From: G965195345 sp965277775
Lineage (GTDB): Bacteria > Pseudomonadota > Gammaproteobacteria > CAKMZV01
Direction: 5' to 3'
Assembly: GCA_965277775.1 (NCBI GenBank)
Contig: OZ255843.1
Span: forward strand, 992,001 to 1,056,000
DNA length: 64,000 bases
The notes beneath the pieces are model-generated. The model saw nothing but the letters and a program-made list of their open reading frames with translations. It had not been told where the DNA came from and ran no database searches. The translations under genes and the position numbers were made by a program. Positions 24,981 to 34,646 of this stretch are shown in pieces (the first letter of the stretch is position 1; every line of letters starts with the position of its first letter).

Positions 24981-26088
24981 AAACACTGCTGGATTAAGAG
25001 GCGTTAGTGCCGGAGACACCGCCGTTTGTACCTGTGGCGTCGCAGGTTCGGGATTGACGTACCGAGGTTATGATGTAAAAGATTTAGCCCAGAATGTTTG
25101 CTTTGAAGAAACCGCCTATTTACTGGTCTATGGTGAATTGCCAAAGCAAGCTGAATTAGACAACTTTAACAAAAGACTGGCAAGCCATCGTAAATTGCCC
25201 AGTGCGGTTAAAAATGTCTTGCAAAAAATCCCCGCAAATGCCCACCCAATGGACGTGATGCGAACCACTTGCTCGGTGCTCGGTGCCATTGAACCCGAAG
25301 GTGACTTCGAAAATCAATACCTTGTGACCGAGCGTTTATTAGGTCTATTTCCTTCGGCTTTGGCTTATTGGTATCACTATGCTTATCATACGCAAGAGAT
25401 CAATGAGAACACAGACGAAACCTCTATTTCCGCCCACTTTTTACATCTACTACATCAAGCCCCCCCGAGCGCGAATCAACAAAAAGCCTTGGATGTGTCG
25501 CTCACCTTATACGCTGAACACGAGTTTAACGCTTCGACATTTACCGCCAGGATCATTGCCGCAACATTGTCGGATTTTTATTCAGCCATCACTGGCGGCA
25601 TCGGCGCTTTAAGAGGTCCCTTACACGGAGGCGCCAATGAAGCTGCCATGGCATTAATAGAGCAGTTCAGCACCCCTGAGCAAGCCGTTGCTGCCATGAA
25701 AATTAAATTGGCTCAAAAAGAGAAAATCATGGGTTTCGGTCATGCCGTCTATAAAATTTCTGATCCGCGCAACGAGGTGATTAAAAAATGGTCAGAAAAG
25801 CTCCATCATGGTCACCCCAGAGGCTACTTATACAATGTTTCAGAAGCCATTGAAAAATTCATGTGGGATGAAAAGAAATTATTTCCAAATTTGGACTTCT
25901 TTTCGGCTTCTTGCTACCATTTCATGGGCATTCCAACAGAATTATTTACCCCATTGTTTGTCATGAGCCGTGTTTCAGGTTGGGCGGCGCACATTATTGA
26001 ACAACGTGCCAATAATCGTCTCATCCGTCCAAATGCAACCTATGTTGGCGTGGCGAATCGCACGGTTGCACCCATCGCAAAAAGATAA
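24973..26088 (+). CDS. prpC: 2-Methylcitrate synthase
   Basis: Condenses propionyl-CoA with oxaloacetate. The citrate-synthase fold is seen with L-T-Y-R-G-Y-D-V near the N-terminus, H in L-H-G-G-A-N-E-A, H in G-F-G-H-A-V-Y and a D in the C-terminal region N-L-D-F. The Y-R-G-Y-D-V form is typical of PrpC. The ATG at 24973 follows GGAGAG and overlaps prpB by eight bases; a longer frame from 24949 is not family-like. 371 residues, normal for the family. Confidence 0.95.
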   Translation: MAENTAGLRGVSAGDTAVCTCGVAGSGLTYRGYDVKDLAQNVCFEETAYLLVYGELPKQAELDNFNKRLASHRKLPSAVKNVLQKIPANAHPMDVMRTTCSVLGAIEPEGDFENQYLVTERLLGLFPSALAYWYHYAYHTQEINENTDETSISAHFLHLLHQAPPSANQQKALDVSLTLYAEHEFNASTFTARIIAATLSDFYSAITGGIGALRGPLHGGANEAAMALIEQFSTPEQAVAAMKIKLAQKEKIMGFGHAVYKISDPRNEVIKKWSEKLHHGHPRGYLYNVSEAIEKFMWDEKKLFPNLDFFSASCYHFMGIPTELFTPLFVMSRVSGWAAHIIEQRANNRLIRPNATYVGVANRTVAPIAKR

Positions 26089-26122
26089 CTAAAAAACCGT
26101 TCACCTAAGAAGATCATTGAAT

Positions 26123-27577
26123 ATGAGCCAGCAAGTTTTTTCTGCCCAAAGACCCGATTTTGATCCATTACTCAAATCGATCACAGACTACGTCACAGAG
26201 TATGATGTTTGCCAAAGTGATTTGGCCATGGAAACGGCTCGCTATTGCCTCATGGATTCAATCGGCACGGCTTTTATGGCGCTGAAATATCCTGCTTGTA
26301 CAAAACTTTTGGGACCTTCTGTGCCTGGGGCAAACATGCCCAATGGTGGTGCAAAAGTCCCTGGAACCGCTTATCAGTTAGACCCTGTACAAGCGGCTTT
26401 TAATTTTGGCGCCATGATTCGGTGGTTGGACTTTAACGATACTTGGTTGGCGGCTGAATGGGGACACCCTTCCGATAATCTCGGCGGTATTTTAATGGTG
26501 GCCGATTACGTCAGCCGAAGAAATTTAGCCAAGGGCAAAGCACCCTTGACCATGAAGTCGGTTTTAGAAGGCATGATCAAAGCGCACGAAATTCAAGGCG
26601 TGCTTGCGCTTGAAAACAGCTTTAACCGAGTTGGGCTGGATCACGTGATGTTGGTGCGAATTGCCTCAACACCTGTGGTTTCTCAAATGCTTGGCAATAG
26701 CCCAGAGCAAACGTTGAATGCTGTGTCTCATGCTTGGATCGATGGCTGTTCTTTGCGCACCTATCGCCATGCCCCAAATACTGGATCACGAAAAAGTTGG
26801 GCGGCAGGTGATGCCACGGCTCGAGCCGTTCGCTTAGCCCTCATTGCAGGCAAAGGTGAAATGGGTTATCCATCGGCGCTCTCCGCCCCCATTTGGGGAT
26901 TTGAGGATGTGTTATTTAAGGGCAATGACCTCGTGGTGAAACAATCCTTTGCCACCTATGTGATGGAAAATGTCTTATTTAAAATTTCATTCCCTGCTGA
27001 ATTTCATGCTCAAACCGCTGTTGAAGCCGCTGTAACATTACACCCGCAAGTGAAAGATCGATTAGCCGACATCGAGAAAATCACCATTGAAACGCAAGAA
27101 TCTGGGCAAAGAATCATCAATAAAACAGGGGTTTTAGACAATCCAGCAGACAGAGACCATTGCATCCAGTACATGGTGGCTGTGGCGCTCCTCAAAGGCG
27201 GACTAACGGCAGCAGATTACGAAGACAAGGTGGCTCAAAACCCAGCCATCGATGCATTGCGCGATAAAATGCAGGTGGTTGAGAATAAAAGTTATTCCAT
27301 AGACTACCTCGATCCAGACAAGCGTTCTATTGCCAATGCCATTCAGGTATTCTTTAAGGATGGTTCAAGTATAGAAAGAACGGAAGTCCATTACCCTATT
27401 GGGCATCGAAGCCGTCGTTCCGAAGGCATCCCAGTGCTTAAAGCCAAATTCAATGCCAATCTTGCCGATCAACTCAGCGCGCATCAAACGGATTTGGTTC
27501 AAGCAATTTGCGATGACCAGCAAAGTTTGGAACAAATGGCTGTCAACGAATTTGTTGATCAATTGCACCTTGGATAA
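26123..27577 (+). CDS. prpD: 2-Methylcitrate dehydratase
   Basis: MmgE/PrpD-fold, iron-independent dehydratase giving cis-2-methylaconitate. The 484-residue length equals that of the E. coli enzyme. Typical segments include W-L-D-F-N-D-T-W, W-G-H-P-S-D-N-L-G-G and W-A-A-G-D-A-T-A-R-A-V. The start is the ATG at 26123; the TTG two codons earlier is unlikely. It lies 34 bases after prpC. Because PrpD is present, no acnD/prpF pair is needed and none is seen. Confidence 0.95.
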   Translation: MSQQVFSAQRPDFDPLLKSITDYVTEYDVCQSDLAMETARYCLMDSIGTAFMALKYPACTKLLGPSVPGANMPNGGAKVPGTAYQLDPVQAAFNFGAMIRWLDFNDTWLAAEWGHPSDNLGGILMVADYVSRRNLAKGKAPLTMKSVLEGMIKAHEIQGVLALENSFNRVGLDHVMLVRIASTPVVSQMLGNSPEQTLNAVSHAWIDGCSLRTYRHAPNTGSRKSWAAGDATARAVRLALIAGKGEMGYPSALSAPIWGFEDVLFKGNDLVVKQSFATYVMENVLFKISFPAEFHAQTAVEAAVTLHPQVKDRLADIEKITIETQESGQRIINKTGVLDNPADRDHCIQYMVAVALLKGGLTAADYEDKVAQNPAIDALRDKMQVVENKSYSIDYLDPDKRSIANAIQVFFKDGSSIERTEVHYPIGHRSRRSEGIPVLKAKFNANLADQLSAHQTDLVQAICDDQQSLEQMAVNEFVDQLHLG

Positions 27578-27592
27578 AACTTAAAACCATTC

Positions 27593-27611
27593 ATCCTCGA
27601 CGAGGATTTTG
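27593..27611 (+). terminator. Short hairpin after prpD
   Basis: A palindromic ATCCTCG-A-CGAGGAT followed by TTTT lies between the convergent prpD and polA genes. The stem is usable from either strand; the T run favours the plus strand. Confidence 0.5.
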
Positions 27612-27627
27612 GGATTAAAACCTTACT

Positions 27628-30297
27628 TTAATGCGCTTGGGCCCAGTTATTGCCCGATCCAACCGCAACTCTCAAAGGCACATTAAGCTGGGCGACCTGT
27701 TCCATGGTCGTTGTAATGATTTCAGCCCACTTGTCCTGACTTTCTTGCTTTACTTCAAACAGCAATTCGTCGTGAATTTGTAAGATCATCTCAATGTCCT
27801 GTGCAAGCTTAGTTTGCTCATAAAGCTCTAACATAGCCATTTTAATAATATCCGCTGCCGTTCCTTGAATGGGGGCGTTGATTGCCGCCCGTTCAGCATA
27901 TTGTCTAACCGCATGATTTTTAGAGCGGATGTCGCTCAATCCAATCTTTCTGCCGAATAAGGTTTCGACATAGCCATGTTTATGGGCAAAATCTTTTCTC
28001 GTTTGCATAAAACCTTGTACATTGGGATAGCGTTCAAAATAAGACTTGATATAGGTTTCTGCTTCGCTTCGAGGAATCCCCAATTGATTAGACAGGCTGA
28101 ATGCCCCCATGCCGTAAATCAGTCCAAAGTTAATGGTTTTAGCATAACGTCTTTGGTCAGAACTCACGTCTGAGATGGGGCAATTAAATACGTCTGCAGC
28201 GGTTGCCGTGTGAATATCCAGACCTTCTGCAAAAGCCTGACGCATGGACTCATCTTCACAGTAATGCGCCAAAATGCGTAACTCAATTTGGGAATAATCT
28301 GCTGCCAACAATTGATACCCAGGGCGCGCAATAAAGGCTTCGCGCAAGCGCTTGCCCTCAACGCCCCTAATGGGAATATTTTGCAAATTGGGATGGCTCG
28401 ACGACAGTCGCCCAGTATTGGCCACCGCTTGATTAAATCGCCCATGAATTCTTTGATCCAAGGGATTGATGTGTTTGACAAGCCCGTCGGTATAGGTTGA
28501 TTTTAATTTAGCGTCTTGTCGTCGTTTGATAATAATCGCGGCAATTTCATGCCCTTTGTCCGCCAAATATTGCAAAACCTCCTCATTGGTTGACGCTTCC
28601 CCAGAGGCGGTTTTTTTAATCACAGGCAATCCCATTCGCTCAAATAACATTTCTCGAATTTGCTTTGGTGAATCTAAATTAAAGGGCTCTTGCGCTTTTT
28701 CAAAAGCCTGAGCTTCTAACAAATTGATCCGTTGTTCCAATTCTTTGCTGTACTGACGCAATGCGGTCTCATCGACCATGATGCCATTTTGCTCCATGTG
28801 CCACAAAGCCGTTGTCAATGGCATTTCAATTTGATCAAACAGCCGCTTGAGCTCAGTGTCTGCCAGCAATGCGGATTGCAGATCACGATGCACGCCAGTG
28901 TAGGCAACCGCCAAAGAGCGAGCTGTACTGATCCAATCCTCGGTTGAAATCGCTGTGCTGTCTTGTTTACCACAAGTTTGTATGATCGCTTGCAGTTGCC
29001 CTTCTAATTGAGGCGCATACTGGGTACAAAGATTGTAAAAATCATGTTTTCGATTGCTGTGTAATACATAGGAGGCAATCATTAAATCAAAAGGTCTATT
29101 GACCATGGGCTGATTGGTATTGTGCAGCCATTGCTTGTAATCATGACAATACCAATCTTCTGCCGATTGCAGGCTTTGAATCAGCGGGGCACACGTTTCT
29201 ATCCAATCCGCTTGCTGACAGGGCAATACCCCTATTTGGCTATGATCTCCAACAAATAGGGCGTGGATTTCTAACTGCTCGGACAAGGGATTGAGTACCA
29301 ATGAATGCACCCAAAATGGCGGCTTGAGCCGATCTATAAAGGTGGCACTGGATGCCGCGTCTAAGAGTTCAACCGCTTGCGTCTGTTCTGGTTGCGCCGA
29401 GTCGGTCGCCTCAGTGATGGTGTCTAAAGCTTTTAAAGAAGCGTTAAAGCCAAATTTTTTATACAGCTCTTTAAGTGCCTCAACCTGCATACCTGCTACT
29501 TTTAAGTCTAAGACCTCATGATCTAATTCTAAGTCACACATAATGGAAGTGAGTTTACGCAATAGGGGAAATTGATCGATATGATCCCGAATGGATTGTC
29601 CGACTTTGCCGCTGATTAAATCTATGTTCGATACAACACCTTCAAAGTCGCCATATTTTTGCAACAATCGCGCCGCCGTTTTTGCACCCACCCCAGGTAT
29701 CCCTGGAATATTATCTGAGGCATCCCCCATCATCGCTAAATAGTCCACAATTTGAGTTGGTCGCACACCAAAACGCTTTTCAACGCCCGAAATGCCTGTT
29801 TCGACTATGTCATTTTTGATATTATTGATCAAAGTAACCTTGTCAGTCACCAGCTGCGCCATGTCTTTATCACCCGTGGCAATTTTGACTTCAAAACCCG
29901 CTTTTTCAGCCCGCACAGCCAAGGTTCCTATCACATCGTCTGCTTCCTCACCCTCCTTGACGATGCAAGGAATTCCTCGGGCTTTGATGATTTCCATCAA
30001 TGGGGCAAATTGAACGGATAAATCTTCTGGCGTCGGTGGGCGGTTGGCTTTATAGCTTTCTAACCACTCGTGACGCCGTGTTTTGCCCCTTGGGTCAAAA
30101 ACGACCACAAAATATTCAGTAGGGTACAAACGCTGGATTTGATCGAGCATTCGATTAACGCCGAACATGGCGCCTGTGGGAAAGCCATCAAGGGCTGTTA
30201 AGCGTGATAATGCTGGGGCATGGTAGGAGCGATACAAGAAGGAAGAGCCGTCAATTAAAACAAACGGTTGATTGTCCTTTGATTTTGTGTGGGTCAT
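27628..30297 (-). CDS. polA: DNA polymerase I
   Basis: Gap-filling and Okazaki-fragment polymerase. The start is the ATG at 30297, one base after the hinT stop; an open frame reaching 30363 lies inside hinT. 889 residues. The N-terminal 5'-3' flap nuclease has E-E-A-D-D-V, G-D-K-D-M-A and the helix-hairpin-helix G-I-P-G-V-G-A-K-T-A. The polymerase domain has motif A D-Y-S-Q-I-E-L-R, motif B R-R-Y-A-K-T-I-N-F-G-L-I-Y-G and motif C Q-I-H-D-E-L-L. The middle domain keeps the fold-level F-D-L-M-I-A-S-Y-V-L segment but lacks the acidic residues of a 3'-5' exonuclease, so proofreading is probably absent. Confidence 0.97.
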   Translation of the reverse strand: MTHTKSKDNQPFVLIDGSSFLYRSYHAPALSRLTALDGFPTGAMFGVNRMLDQIQRLYPTEYFVVVFDPRGKTRRHEWLESYKANRPPTPEDLSVQFAPLMEIIKARGIPCIVKEGEEADDVIGTLAVRAEKAGFEVKIATGDKDMAQLVTDKVTLINNIKNDIVETGISGVEKRFGVRPTQIVDYLAMMGDASDNIPGIPGVGAKTAARLLQKYGDFEGVVSNIDLISGKVGQSIRDHIDQFPLLRKLTSIMCDLELDHEVLDLKVAGMQVEALKELYKKFGFNASLKALDTITEATDSAQPEQTQAVELLDAASSATFIDRLKPPFWVHSLVLNPLSEQLEIHALFVGDHSQIGVLPCQQADWIETCAPLIQSLQSAEDWYCHDYKQWLHNTNQPMVNRPFDLMIASYVLHSNRKHDFYNLCTQYAPQLEGQLQAIIQTCGKQDSTAISTEDWISTARSLAVAYTGVHRDLQSALLADTELKRLFDQIEMPLTTALWHMEQNGIMVDETALRQYSKELEQRINLLEAQAFEKAQEPFNLDSPKQIREMLFERMGLPVIKKTASGEASTNEEVLQYLADKGHEIAAIIIKRRQDAKLKSTYTDGLVKHINPLDQRIHGRFNQAVANTGRLSSSHPNLQNIPIRGVEGKRLREAFIARPGYQLLAADYSQIELRILAHYCEDESMRQAFAEGLDIHTATAADVFNCPISDVSSDQRRYAKTINFGLIYGMGAFSLSNQLGIPRSEAETYIKSYFERYPNVQGFMQTRKDFAHKHGYVETLFGRKIGLSDIRSKNHAVRQYAERAAINAPIQGTAADIIKMAMLELYEQTKLAQDIEMILQIHDELLFEVKQESQDKWAEIITTTMEQVAQLNVPLRVAVGSGNNWAQAH

Positions 30298-30298
30298 A

Positions 30299-30631
30299 TC
30301 AGTCGGGTATTTTATTCGGGTCAGCCAATAGATGAATGTGCAAATGAAAAACTTCCTGACCACCCCCTACGCCTGTATGAATCTGGGTTTTAAAATGTTC
30401 AGCAACCCCTAAGAGGGTCGCAATATCATTCAGTTTTGCCATTAAATAGCCCATCAGTTCAACATCGGCTTCGTCAAGATGTGCCAAAGAAATGATTTCT
30501 TTTTTGGGGATAAGCAACACATGAATGGGGGCACGTGGATTGATGTCTCGAATACAGATACAGATTTCATCCTCATAGATGATTTCTGCAGGTATTTCTC
30601 TTTGAATGATTTTTGTAAATAAAGTCGCCAT
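30299..30631 (-). CDS. hinT: HIT family nucleotide hydrolase (HinT)
   Basis: 110-residue histidine-triad protein with the C-terminal H-L-H-I-H-L-L motif and the N-terminal N-P-x-A-P-I-H-V-L-L-I-P-K strand. HinT-type enzymes hydrolyse phosphoramidates of AMP. It is coupled to polA, whose ATG begins one base after this stop codon. Confidence 0.93.
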   Translation of the reverse strand: MATLFTKIIQREIPAEIIYEDEICICIRDINPRAPIHVLLIPKKEIISLAHLDEADVELMGYLMAKLNDIATLLGVAEHFKTQIHTGVGGGQEVFHLHIHLLADPNKIPD

Positions 30632-30930
30632 AAATACTCCAACAGTGCAAAGAATTGGCGGTCATTATCGCACCTTCAATAAAATTTCGCTCACGACACA
30701 TTGCCTCCTTACAGCATTTAATCGTACATCTATCCCTTAGGATCATTCAGCTCTGTTTCATCATTCTTTGCCACAACATAATCCATTCAAAGTGACCATA
30801 GTGGACGGGAAATTTCAATCATGACGAAAAGACTGGGTTAAATCTATTTAAATTCAATACGTCACCTATGATGAAAGGGTAAAATTCGCATGCTCATAAG
30901 TTACTGACTTGACATAATACTGTAGCCCCC
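30632..30930. other. Intergenic region without a recognisable gene
   Basis: 299 bases between the divergent hinT and O-antigen-ligase-like genes. On the minus strand GATAAT about 30 bases before hinT could be a -10. A TTGACA close to the plus-strand start (about 30910) is too near the ATG to be the promoter of that gene. No hairpin or RNA gene recognised. Confidence 0.5.
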
Positions 30931-32208
30931 ATGTTACCTCATTCATTGCCCAGGAAAATTAATGTAAGTGTCATCCAATTCGTTTTGCTTTGGATTATGC
31001 TTTTCAGCCTGCCGCTATCCTCGTCAGCCACAACGATTGCAGTTGGTATATTTATGATCGTTTGGTTTTTCAGCGGTAACTTATTAGACCAATGGCTGTA
31101 TTTAAAAAAATCGCCGCTATTTTGGGCGTGGCTTTCGTACACAGCCATCTACCCCATATCATTGCTTTGGACCGAAAACCCCTCGTGGATTTACTGGCTC
31201 ATAGAACGACATTTGTATTTCTTGATTTTCCCTTTTATATTTACAACCATCCGTAAAGATTGGGTCATTCCTTTGATTTTGGCATTTGTCGGCAGCATGA
31301 CCATTGCTGCCATTTACGCCAATCTGGCGTATCATTCAATGTTTGGCTTAACCCCCCATAGTGGACACGTTAACGGACCAATCCCACCACATATTGTCGG
31401 TCGTTTTATTTATGCGCCTATGCTGGCTTGGGCTATTATCCTACTCACTTATTATTGTCTTTTTTATGCTGAGAAGCGCGCATATAAAATCATAGGATGG
31501 AGCCTCATTGCCTTGCTTAGCATTCATTTGCTTGATACAGAAGGTCGATCTGGTTATTTAGTCTTATTTTTACTTTTCCCTGTTGCCGTCACCCAATATC
31601 TTGCAACCCGTTTCTCCATTAAAAAAGCATTATCCATTGGTGCAGTTTCAAGCATCGTGCTTATTATTGGCATGATGAGTTTTTCGAACCCTCTACAGAA
31701 AAGGGTTCTGGAAGGATTTAAAAACTTAAACACCCCATATACTTCTTGGGGGTCACGTGCTTACTATGCAACAAACACCCTCAATATGGTCAAACATAAT
31801 CCCATTTTGGGTGTGGGGTTTGGTGACTATCCCGAGACATTCAATAAATATAGGGATAGATCAAAATTTTCACCAGGAGTAGAGATATTATTTGCAGAAG
31901 GTTTCCTTGCAATAAAACCTTCGACTAAACATTTTTTTCAGCCTCATAATCAATTTTTATATGATTTAGCGAGCATTGGCATAGTTGGATTCTCAATGTT
32001 GATCGCCATCATTATGATTCAACTGTGGCAAGCTTTTAGGCGTCCTGTTATTTCCCATCCATTCTTTGCGGCTGGATTTGCTTTGTTCTGCCCTTTGTTT
32101 TTATTCCCCGATGCGCTGTTAATATACATCGATTGCATTTTTACTTTTGTTTTATTTAGTGCCATCTTGTTCGGTCATCGTCATTGCAAAAAAATGAAAC
32201 ATGCTTAA
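30931..32208 (+). CDS. O-antigen ligase family membrane protein (WaaL/Wzy-C type)
   Basis: 425 residues with about ten to twelve hydrophobic segments. A periplasmic loop at about residues 270-345 carries H-N-P-I-L-G-V-G-F-G and a late P-H-N-Q-F-L, the O-antigen ligase/polymerase (PF04932) hallmarks. D-T-E-G-R-S-G-Y just before matches the conserved Arg region. Such proteins join O-polysaccharide to lipid A-core. The next gene overlaps by eight bases and is a GT9 glycosyltransferase, supporting an LPS core role. Confidence 0.82.
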   Translation: MLPHSLPRKINVSVIQFVLLWIMLFSLPLSSSATTIAVGIFMIVWFFSGNLLDQWLYLKKSPLFWAWLSYTAIYPISLLWTENPSWIYWLIERHLYFLIFPFIFTTIRKDWVIPLILAFVGSMTIAAIYANLAYHSMFGLTPHSGHVNGPIPPHIVGRFIYAPMLAWAIILLTYYCLFYAEKRAYKIIGWSLIALLSIHLLDTEGRSGYLVLFLLFPVAVTQYLATRFSIKKALSIGAVSSIVLIIGMMSFSNPLQKRVLEGFKNLNTPYTSWGSRAYYATNTLNMVKHNPILGVGFGDYPETFNKYRDRSKFSPGVEILFAEGFLAIKPSTKHFFQPHNQFLYDLASIGIVGFSMLIAIIMIQLWQAFRRPVISHPFFAAGFALFCPLFLFPDALLIYIDCIFTFVLFSAILFGHRHCKKMKHA

Positions 32209-33307
32209 TAAATACCTCCTTCGTTTTTTTTGGAAAAAACGTTCTTATTTAGATAAGCCACCTCTAAATCTTAATGACATTAAACGCGTCTTATTTGTTC
32301 GTGAAGATGCATTAGGAGATTTAATCGTCTCATTCCCTTTCATCAGATTTTTACAACGGCAATATCCACAGATGCGCGTGTCCGTTCTTTGTAGCCCACG
32401 CAATGCCCATTTATTAGATTTTGACCCAAGCATTGAAAAAATTGAAGTCCCTTTTCGCAAAAGCGGGCTGCGTTTGTTTTTCAGACTATTTCGTCAAGCT
32501 CGTACGAATCGATTTGATCTATTGGTGGACCCGTTTGATCAAAGAATTTCCAGGGCGTTGCTGATCTACTACGCCATAAGGCCTCGTTATTATGTCGGCT
32601 TTGCCAAAAAACAAAAATATGGGTTTAATGAATCCCATTACCAACTGATGGATCACCAAATGCCACTGGATCCAAATTTAACCTATTTTGAAAGTTTCCG
32701 TCAATTGGCTGAACAGCTTGCCCATACCAATATAGACCTTGCAAGCTATAGAGATTTATCGACCATTCCAGTTTCCAATGAGATTCAGGCACGTTCAAAA
32801 AAACTCATTGACTCGATGCCCAAACCTTTTATTTATTTTCATACCGATGGTGCAATTGCCATACGGACACTGTCCTGTGAATTCGTTAAAACCTTAGCCG
32901 AGTTATTCATCAAAAAAGGCTACACCGTTCTGCTGTCTGGCAAACCTGAAACCCTACAATCTCTAAAGCAACAATATCCTCAGTTAGCCACCCATTATCT
33001 GTACCCTGAAACCACCATCTTAGACATTTATTGTTTATTAGAAGCTTGTGATTACGTTGTGACACCCGATACGTCTATCTTACATCTGGCCTCATTGCTC
33101 AATCGCTCAATCATCGGATTTTACACTCAATATCCCAACCTTCCAATAGGTGATCGTTGTTTGTTGTACGAGCCATTCTCCGATCGCTTCAAAATCATTT
33201 ATGAACAATCATTTTTAAACGACTGGGGGCCGCGAGAAGCAGCGAAAATAATGCCCATAATTGATGCGTTTATTCCCGATACGACTAAAGATGCCCAACT
33301 GGTTTAA
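32201..33307 (+). CDS. Glycosyltransferase family 9 protein (heptosyltransferase-like)
   Basis: 368 residues. The GT9 pattern is visible: an N-terminal R-E-D-A-L-G-D-L-I-V-S-F-P loop and, near the C-terminus, V-T-P-D-T-S-I-L-H-L-A-S-L, the nucleotide-sugar binding motif. GT9 enzymes add heptose or similar sugars to LPS inner core on the cytoplasmic face. It overlaps both neighbours, so it is part of one LPS operon. The exact sugar is not predictable. Confidence 0.85.
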   Translation: MLNKYLLRFFWKKRSYLDKPPLNLNDIKRVLFVREDALGDLIVSFPFIRFLQRQYPQMRVSVLCSPRNAHLLDFDPSIEKIEVPFRKSGLRLFFRLFRQARTNRFDLLVDPFDQRISRALLIYYAIRPRYYVGFAKKQKYGFNESHYQLMDHQMPLDPNLTYFESFRQLAEQLAHTNIDLASYRDLSTIPVSNEIQARSKKLIDSMPKPFIYFHTDGAIAIRTLSCEFVKTLAELFIKKGYTVLLSGKPETLQSLKQQYPQLATHYLYPETTILDIYCLLEACDYVVTPDTSILHLASLLNRSIIGFYTQYPNLPIGDRCLLYEPFSDRFKIIYEQSFLNDWGPREAAKIMPIIDAFIPDTTKDAQLV

Positions 33308-34352
33308 AAATTACATTGATGCGTTTCTATTCAACCAAATAGAAAACACCATTCCCCCCTTAGACCAATTAACCCGCATCGCCATCTTGCGTGACGATTC
33401 CATTGGCGATCTGATCATGATGTTTCCTCTGATCAGAGGATTGCAGCAACTGTACCCACACTTAGAAATCACAATCATTACCAGCACCATAAATCAACCG
33501 CTTTTGGCACAAGACCCTTCCTTAAAAAAATTCACCATCCCAGCAAATATTAATGGCATTGCCCTCTATTGGCGTTTGAAAAGATTACGCAGACAATCTT
33601 TTGATCTACTCATTGACCCCTTTTATCGCAGACGCTCTAAATCACTGTTCATCTATTGGGCCATCCAAGCCCAATACATTTCAGGATTCCATAAAACCGA
33701 TAAAAATTATGTGTTAGATGAAGCTAATAAACCAACAAAAGCACTGTATTTTGATTGGCATAAAACCCATTTTGAAAACTATCGATTATTGTTGAATCGC
33801 CTCTCCAATCAATCGATTGAAGTCGTGCATTTTAAACCCTATTGTTCGCTCAACTTACCTCAATCTCTTGCAGTACCATCCCAGAATCAACTGGGTAAAA
33901 CATTGTTATTTCATGTGCACGGTTCAACACCAGCCAAAACCCTGACACCGCACTTGGTGGCAACTTTCTGTCATGAAATCCGCCAATTTTCATCCATTAA
34001 CATCCTACTGAGCGGCTCAAAATTAAATATTTATCTCGAACATTTGGCTCAGACACCTCTAAAAGACTGCGTGCAAGCCATCAATGAAAATACTTCAATC
34101 ACTGATTTATTCTCTGTCATTGCTGTGGTTGATTCGGTTTTAACCATTGACACCGCCATCCTACATATAGCCGCGTTGTACGACAAACCAACCGTCGGTA
34201 TCTATCTGAACGACAAACGGTCTGATTTTCCTTTCTATACGCACTCAGAGTGTTGTCAAAGAATTTATGCACCCCCATTAAACAAATTAACCGATGACGC
34301 AAGCAAGCAATTGCTAAAACAAACACTGGAAGCAGTAATAAAGCAGTTATAG
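33291..34352 (+). CDS. Glycosyltransferase family 9 protein (second copy)
   Basis: 353 residues from the ATG at 33291, which lies inside the end of the previous gene; an open frame reaching 33261 adds a non-family extension. It has R-D-D-S-I-G-D-L-I-M-M-F-P at the N-terminus and L-T-I-D-T-A-I-L-H-I-A-A-L near the end. It is clearly a diverged paralogue of the preceding gene (shared F-D-L-L-x-D-P-F segment), so the pair probably arose by duplication and adds successive core sugars. Confidence 0.83.
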   Translation: MPNWFKNYIDAFLFNQIENTIPPLDQLTRIAILRDDSIGDLIMMFPLIRGLQQLYPHLEITIITSTINQPLLAQDPSLKKFTIPANINGIALYWRLKRLRRQSFDLLIDPFYRRRSKSLFIYWAIQAQYISGFHKTDKNYVLDEANKPTKALYFDWHKTHFENYRLLLNRLSNQSIEVVHFKPYCSLNLPQSLAVPSQNQLGKTLLFHVHGSTPAKTLTPHLVATFCHEIRQFSSINILLSGSKLNIYLEHLAQTPLKDCVQAINENTSITDLFSVIAVVDSVLTIDTAILHIAALYDKPTVGIYLNDKRSDFPFYTHSECCQRIYAPPLNKLTDDASKQLLKQTLEAVIKQL

Positions 34353-34646
34353 AAACCTTCTTTGTTTGCTATTTTGCCATCATTTCCAGCTTAAACCATA
34401 CAGCCTCATTTGTCACAATCAAATTCATTCCCAGCGCTTGATGGATGTTGCGTTTAATGCCTGTTACTGCTTTATCGGTCTCGCTTAAAGACTTAATACA
34501 CTAGAACGACTCAACAGTCGCACCAATGAATAGAGGTCAAACGCTGCTATGGCCACTGCTATACAATGGCACCCTGTTGTTGATCGATATAATGGCCCAA
34601 AAAACAATTGCAAATCCACTTCTAACCGAACCACCATTTTTTCAAA
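34353..34646. other. Intergenic region before modA
   Basis: 294 bases. A TATAAT at 34588-34593 could serve modA, but no matching -35 was found. No molybdate-regulator palindrome or RNA element was recognised. Confidence 0.4.

Noticed and set aside
30298..30363. N-terminal extension of PolA
   Set aside because: Lies wholly inside hinT in another frame; the ATG at 30297 gives the family-typical start.
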